From Vibrio superstes (GTDB lineage Bacteria > Pseudomonadota > Gammaproteobacteria > Enterobacterales > Vibrionaceae): a stretch of 64,000 bases of DNA. Location of the stretch: NCBI RefSeq assembly GCF_003569005.1, contig NZ_BCUR01000004.1, forward strand, positions 310,001-374,000, written 5' to 3'. Positions 61,710 through 64,000 of this stretch are shown here, piece by piece. The translations under genes were made by a program, and so were the position numbers. The notes below the pieces were generated by a model that had not been told where the DNA came from, ran no database searches, and saw only the letters and a program-made list of their open reading frames with translations. How positions within the stretch are numbered: position 1 is the first letter of the stretch; each line of letters starts with the position of its first letter.

Positions 61710-61731
61710 AAATTTGATCTCTATCACCTTT
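61710..61731 (+). promoter_or_regulatory. CRP-like site upstream of YiaW/YiaV-like pair
   Basis: AAATTTGATCTCTATCACCTTT matches the 22-bp CRP consensus at 18 positions, with half-sites TTTGA and TCACC spaced by six. It lies ~165-185 bp before the YiaW-like gene. Confidence 0.45.
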
Positions 61732-61895
61732 GGCGAATAAAGCCTCTAAAAGTTAAGTTGCATGGCACGTAATGGGCATTCGACCTAGGTTGAATTGCGT
61801 AGTATTCGGTCAACATTTTTTCAGATTCAATTGGCTAAGATTTAATAAAAGCTAGTGTCTCTGATTCCAAGTGCAAATCTCTGTAGAGGGTATTT

Positions 61896-62333
61896 GTGCT
61901 TCAACTACGCAGTGATGATCGGGCTAGGGTTATGTACAAAAAACACAAGAAAAAACTGTTAATAGTCATTGGGATTATTGGCTTTGTGGCACTCGCTATG
62001 TTTCTAGGGCTGGCGTTTACCGTTCACGGCAATGATATTCCCCTCGACTACTGGAGCAATGTTTCGCCCTTAAAAGCAAAGTTGTTTGATAAGCCTGTGT
62101 TTATGGGTTTTTTAGCGGCAATGACCATTTTGACTTTAGCCTTGGCATGCTGGGGATACTGGGTTGTTCATTCACTCCCTAAAAAGCATTCAGAGCATAC
62201 GGGACAAGTAAAACTTGTTTTTTGGCTGTGTATGTTGGGCTTCTTTTGGGGGTGGTTATGGATTGCTGCGATTCTTATTGTAGTGACTGATTGGTCGAAG
62301 ATCGCCAATGTAATGAAAGGGAGAATCGCATAA
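61896..62333 (+). CDS. Small inner-membrane protein, YiaW/YibI-like position
   Basis: A 145-aa membrane protein with three hydrophobic segments: LLIVIGIIGFVALAMFLGLAF, FLAAMTILTLALACWGYWVV and LVFWLCMLGFFWGWLWIAAIL. The GTG start has GAGGG at 5 nt; an internal ATG at 61932 (MYKKHKKK) is an alternative start but with a poor ribosome binding site. Its stop shares a base with the start of an HlyD-type gene (TAATG). This small membrane protein plus HlyD protein layout matches E. coli yiaW-yiaV and yibI-yibH. Sequence similarity to YiaW is faint (a WLWIA stretch), so the name is not transferred. Confidence 0.75.
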   Translation: MLQLRSDDRARVMYKKHKKKLLIVIGIIGFVALAMFLGLAFTVHGNDIPLDYWSNVSPLKAKLFDKPVFMGFLAAMTILTLALACWGYWVVHSLPKKHSEHTGQVKLVFWLCMLGFFWGWLWIAAILIVVTDWSKIANVMKGRIA

Positions 62334-63481
62334 TGAAAGAGCTTCTCTATCCTTATATTTTTATTTGTTGGATCTTAATAAAAACCAAGCTAGTTAAACC
62401 AACCAAATCAAACTATGCCATCATGATCTTTATTGGTGTCGTGATGAACGTTGCAGTGTACTTTGCACACCGACACTACTCTCCAGTCGATCTCACCAAT
62501 AGTGCGGTTGTTCGAGCGCAATCAGCGATTCTAAGTCCCGCCACTGAGTCGGTGGAGGAGTACTTTATTACTCACAATGACAAGGTGAAGAAAGGGCAGA
62601 TACTTTACACCTTGGTCGATAATAATGAGGAAAATCGTTTAGTTGACCTCAAGGCTCAATTGGCGATGTCTGATAATTCAGCGGAACTAAAGGCTAAGCT
62701 CAAGACCATTGATATCTCAAGTGAGCTTGAGGCGAGGAAATCTCAGGTTGAACTGCGAATCTCTCAAACGGAGCGAGATATTCAGCGCATGAAGTCGACT
62801 ACCGACGCATACTCTCCACGTGATATCGAAAATGCAGAAAATCTAGCTCAGGAACAAAGGCTAGAGCTCTTAGTATTGCAAGCCAAGATCGACCAAATTG
62901 AATTCCAGAAACAAGAAATTAGAGCTCAGATTACTAACATTAAACACCAACAAGCTTCTATCGAGGCTCAGATTGAACAAGTGAAGTTTGAGAAAGAACG
63001 CTTGGTTGTACGAGCGCCTTTTGATGGCATGGTGACTCGTTTGGATACGGCAGCAGGTTCTCGTTTTGGTAATATCCAAATCTGGAATACCGAGACTAAG
63101 ATTTTAGAGATGAGGGTGCCAGATCAGCTTTGGTCTAAGATTGAAAAGGGCATGTTTGCTGAATTTTATGTGGACGCTTACCCCGGGCATATATTTAGAG
63201 GGCGGGTACATTCCTTTACAGGGGCTACCGGTGAAGCTCAAGGCTCTCACTTCAGCGGTGAGACCACGGTATCTCAACAAATTATCCGCAACTCACGTAA
63301 TATTGGCCGTACCATTTTAATTGAGTTTGAAGAACCAAAGGGTATTGATATCCCCATTGGTGCTCGAGGATCTGCGTGGGTCAGTGCCAGTAAACCATTT
63401 GAATTGCTTGGACCTATTGATATGTTAGGTGGTGCCACACTGCGGTTGTCTGCAATCAAGAGTTACTTAGGGACTTTTTAA
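62333..63481 (+). CDS. HlyD-family membrane fusion protein, YiaV/YibH-like
   Basis: A 382-aa adaptor. The N terminus has two hydrophobic stretches (YPYIFICWILIK and YAIMIFIGVVMNVAVYF), then a lipoyl-like start (VVRAQSAILSPATESVEEYF), a long coiled-coil hairpin (residues ~95-220) and a second half beginning VRAPFDGMVTRLD. The ATG is preceded by GGGAGA and overlaps the upstream stop. Unlike typical efflux adaptors, no pump or ABC gene is adjacent; YiaV and YibH have the same orphan layout. Transported substrate unknown. Confidence 0.88.
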   Translation: MKELLYPYIFICWILIKTKLVKPTKSNYAIMIFIGVVMNVAVYFAHRHYSPVDLTNSAVVRAQSAILSPATESVEEYFITHNDKVKKGQILYTLVDNNEENRLVDLKAQLAMSDNSAELKAKLKTIDISSELEARKSQVELRISQTERDIQRMKSTTDAYSPRDIENAENLAQEQRLELLVLQAKIDQIEFQKQEIRAQITNIKHQQASIEAQIEQVKFEKERLVVRAPFDGMVTRLDTAAGSRFGNIQIWNTETKILEMRVPDQLWSKIEKGMFAEFYVDAYPGHIFRGRVHSFTGATGEAQGSHFSGETTVSQQIIRNSRNIGRTILIEFEEPKGIDIPIGARGSAWVSASKPFELLGPIDMLGGATLRLSAIKSYLGTF

Positions 63482-63499
63482 ATCCTTAGGTACCAGATT

Positions 63500-63525
63500 A
63501 AGCCGAGCTTTTGCTCGGCTTTTTG
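63500..63525 (+). terminator. Terminator after HlyD-like gene
   Basis: AAGCCGAGC/GCTCGGCTT, a perfect 9-bp stem with a 4-nt TTTT loop, then TTTT. Confidence 0.88.
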
Positions 63526-63588
63526 CTATTCATCTAAATGGAATTTACTATCGTATTAACCAAAGGTAACCATGGATACGGTACGCAG

Positions 63589-64000
63589 ATGTCGCTATTC
63601 CCCGAGACTGAAAATGGCTGGCAACAGGTTGAGCAGGGTCGAATATACTGGCAACCTGACTTTTTTACTTCTGATGTAAGCCGCCAACTTTTTGAGCGTC
63701 TCTATCAAACGCTCCCTTGGGAGCAAGGCTCGATAAAAATGTATGGGAAATCAATTCCCCAGCCCAGACTGCATGCGTTTTGTGGTGATGTGCCTTATCG
63801 ATATTCTGGATTAACCTTACAACCCTCAGCATGGACCAAAGAGTTATCTCAAATTAAACAGTTGGTTGAAGAGGCTGCAGGGCAGAGCTTCAATACTGTG
63901 TTGGTGAATCTATATCGAGATGGACAGGATTCTATGGGGTGGCACAAAGATAATGAAAAAGAGTTGGGCACTCATCCTATGATTGCTTCGGTCAGTTTTG
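63589..64000 (+). CDS. AlkB-type 2-oxoglutarate/Fe(II) dioxygenase (3' end outside window)
   Basis: The frame runs open to the window edge. It encodes an AlkB-like DNA/RNA demethylase, with the conserved NLYRDGQDSMGWHKDNE stretch holding the iron-binding HxD (His and Asp of WHKD). MSLFPETENGW (ATG at 63589) resembles the usual AlkB start; an ATG 51 bp upstream at 63538 is in frame but lacks a ribosome binding site. The C-terminal half with the second iron-binding His and 2-oxoglutarate Arg is missing because of the window end. Confidence 0.85.
   Translation, partial: MSLFPETENGWQQVEQGRIYWQPDFFTSDVSRQLFERLYQTLPWEQGSIKMYGKSIPQPRLHAFCGDVPYRYSGLTLQPSAWTKELSQIKQLVEEAAGQSFNTVLVNLYRDGQDSMGWHKDNEKELGTHPMIASVSF

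Overview
The window is ordinary gammaproteobacterial chromosome, almost certainly from a Vibrio-like member of the Vibrionaceae. This rests on protein resemblance (TamB, RapA, ArgR, LptD, LeuO, an MJ1255/VC2487-type glycosyltransferase), on gene pairs such as argR/mdh, ispB/rplU-rpmA-cgtA, lptD-surA-pdxA-rsmA-apaG-apaH and leuABCD/leuO/ilvIH, and on moderate GC with dense genes. I see no rRNA, tRNA, CRISPR array, insertion sequence, integron, phage or defence island. Nearly every gene is intact; only tamB (left edge) and an AlkB-type gene (right edge) are cut by the window.

Layout. 1-5.4 kb: end of tamB, ytfP, lipocalin blc, then fbp (reverse), mpl and ubiX. 5.5-11.8 kb: a PIN-PhoH ATPase (reverse) and a rapA-rluA-D-2-hydroxyacid dehydrogenase run. 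11.9-16.2 kb: a reverse-strand TAXI-type TRAP system (binding protein, fused permease, universal stress protein). 16.6-21.9 kb: argR/mdh divergent pair, a small unknown gene, ispB, rplU-rpmA-cgtA. 22-26.5 kb: FUSC-family membrane protein, yjjP-yjjB exporter pair, folA, a LysR regulator, a beta-barrel outer membrane protein. 26.5-35.7 kb: the envelope/RNA-maintenance block apaH-apaG-rsmA-pdxA-surA-lptD (reverse), djlA and two DUF genes. 35.8-40.8 kb: leuABCD (reverse) with a leader peptide and attenuator that I could read directly. 41-47.8 kb: a TetR-MFP-RND efflux operon and a PAP2 phosphatase-glycosyltransferase pair. 48.2-53.8 kb: leuO, a long-chain acyl-CoA ligase, ilvIH. 54-57.2 kb: a 43-codon membrane ORF, pykF, a Gfo/Idh oxidoreductase. 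57.3-64 kb: a LysR regulator, a small exported protein, a periplasmic alkylsulfatase, a glycine-zipper lipoprotein, a YiaW/YiaV-like membrane pair, and the start of an AlkB-type repair dioxygenase.

How it fits together. Branched-chain amino acid synthesis dominates the centre: leuABCD under leucine attenuation, leuO, and acetolactate synthase ilvIH. Carbon regulation shows as a HexR-type palindrome upstream of pykF and CRP-like sites near fbp, the TRAP system and the YiaW/YiaV-like pair. Envelope biogenesis (TamB, SurA, LptD, DjlA, Mpl) is strongly represented, with a candidate sigma-E promoter ahead of lptD.

The most useful observations beyond routine annotation are the leuL leader and attenuator, the 43-codon membrane ORF between ilvH and pykF, the HexR and CRP-like operators, the repeated TGATTAA heptamers ahead of the RND operon, perfect hairpins between leu cistrons, and an LptD with a long acidic N-terminal linker and a single C-terminal cysteine. 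I did not find a convincing new multi-gene system.
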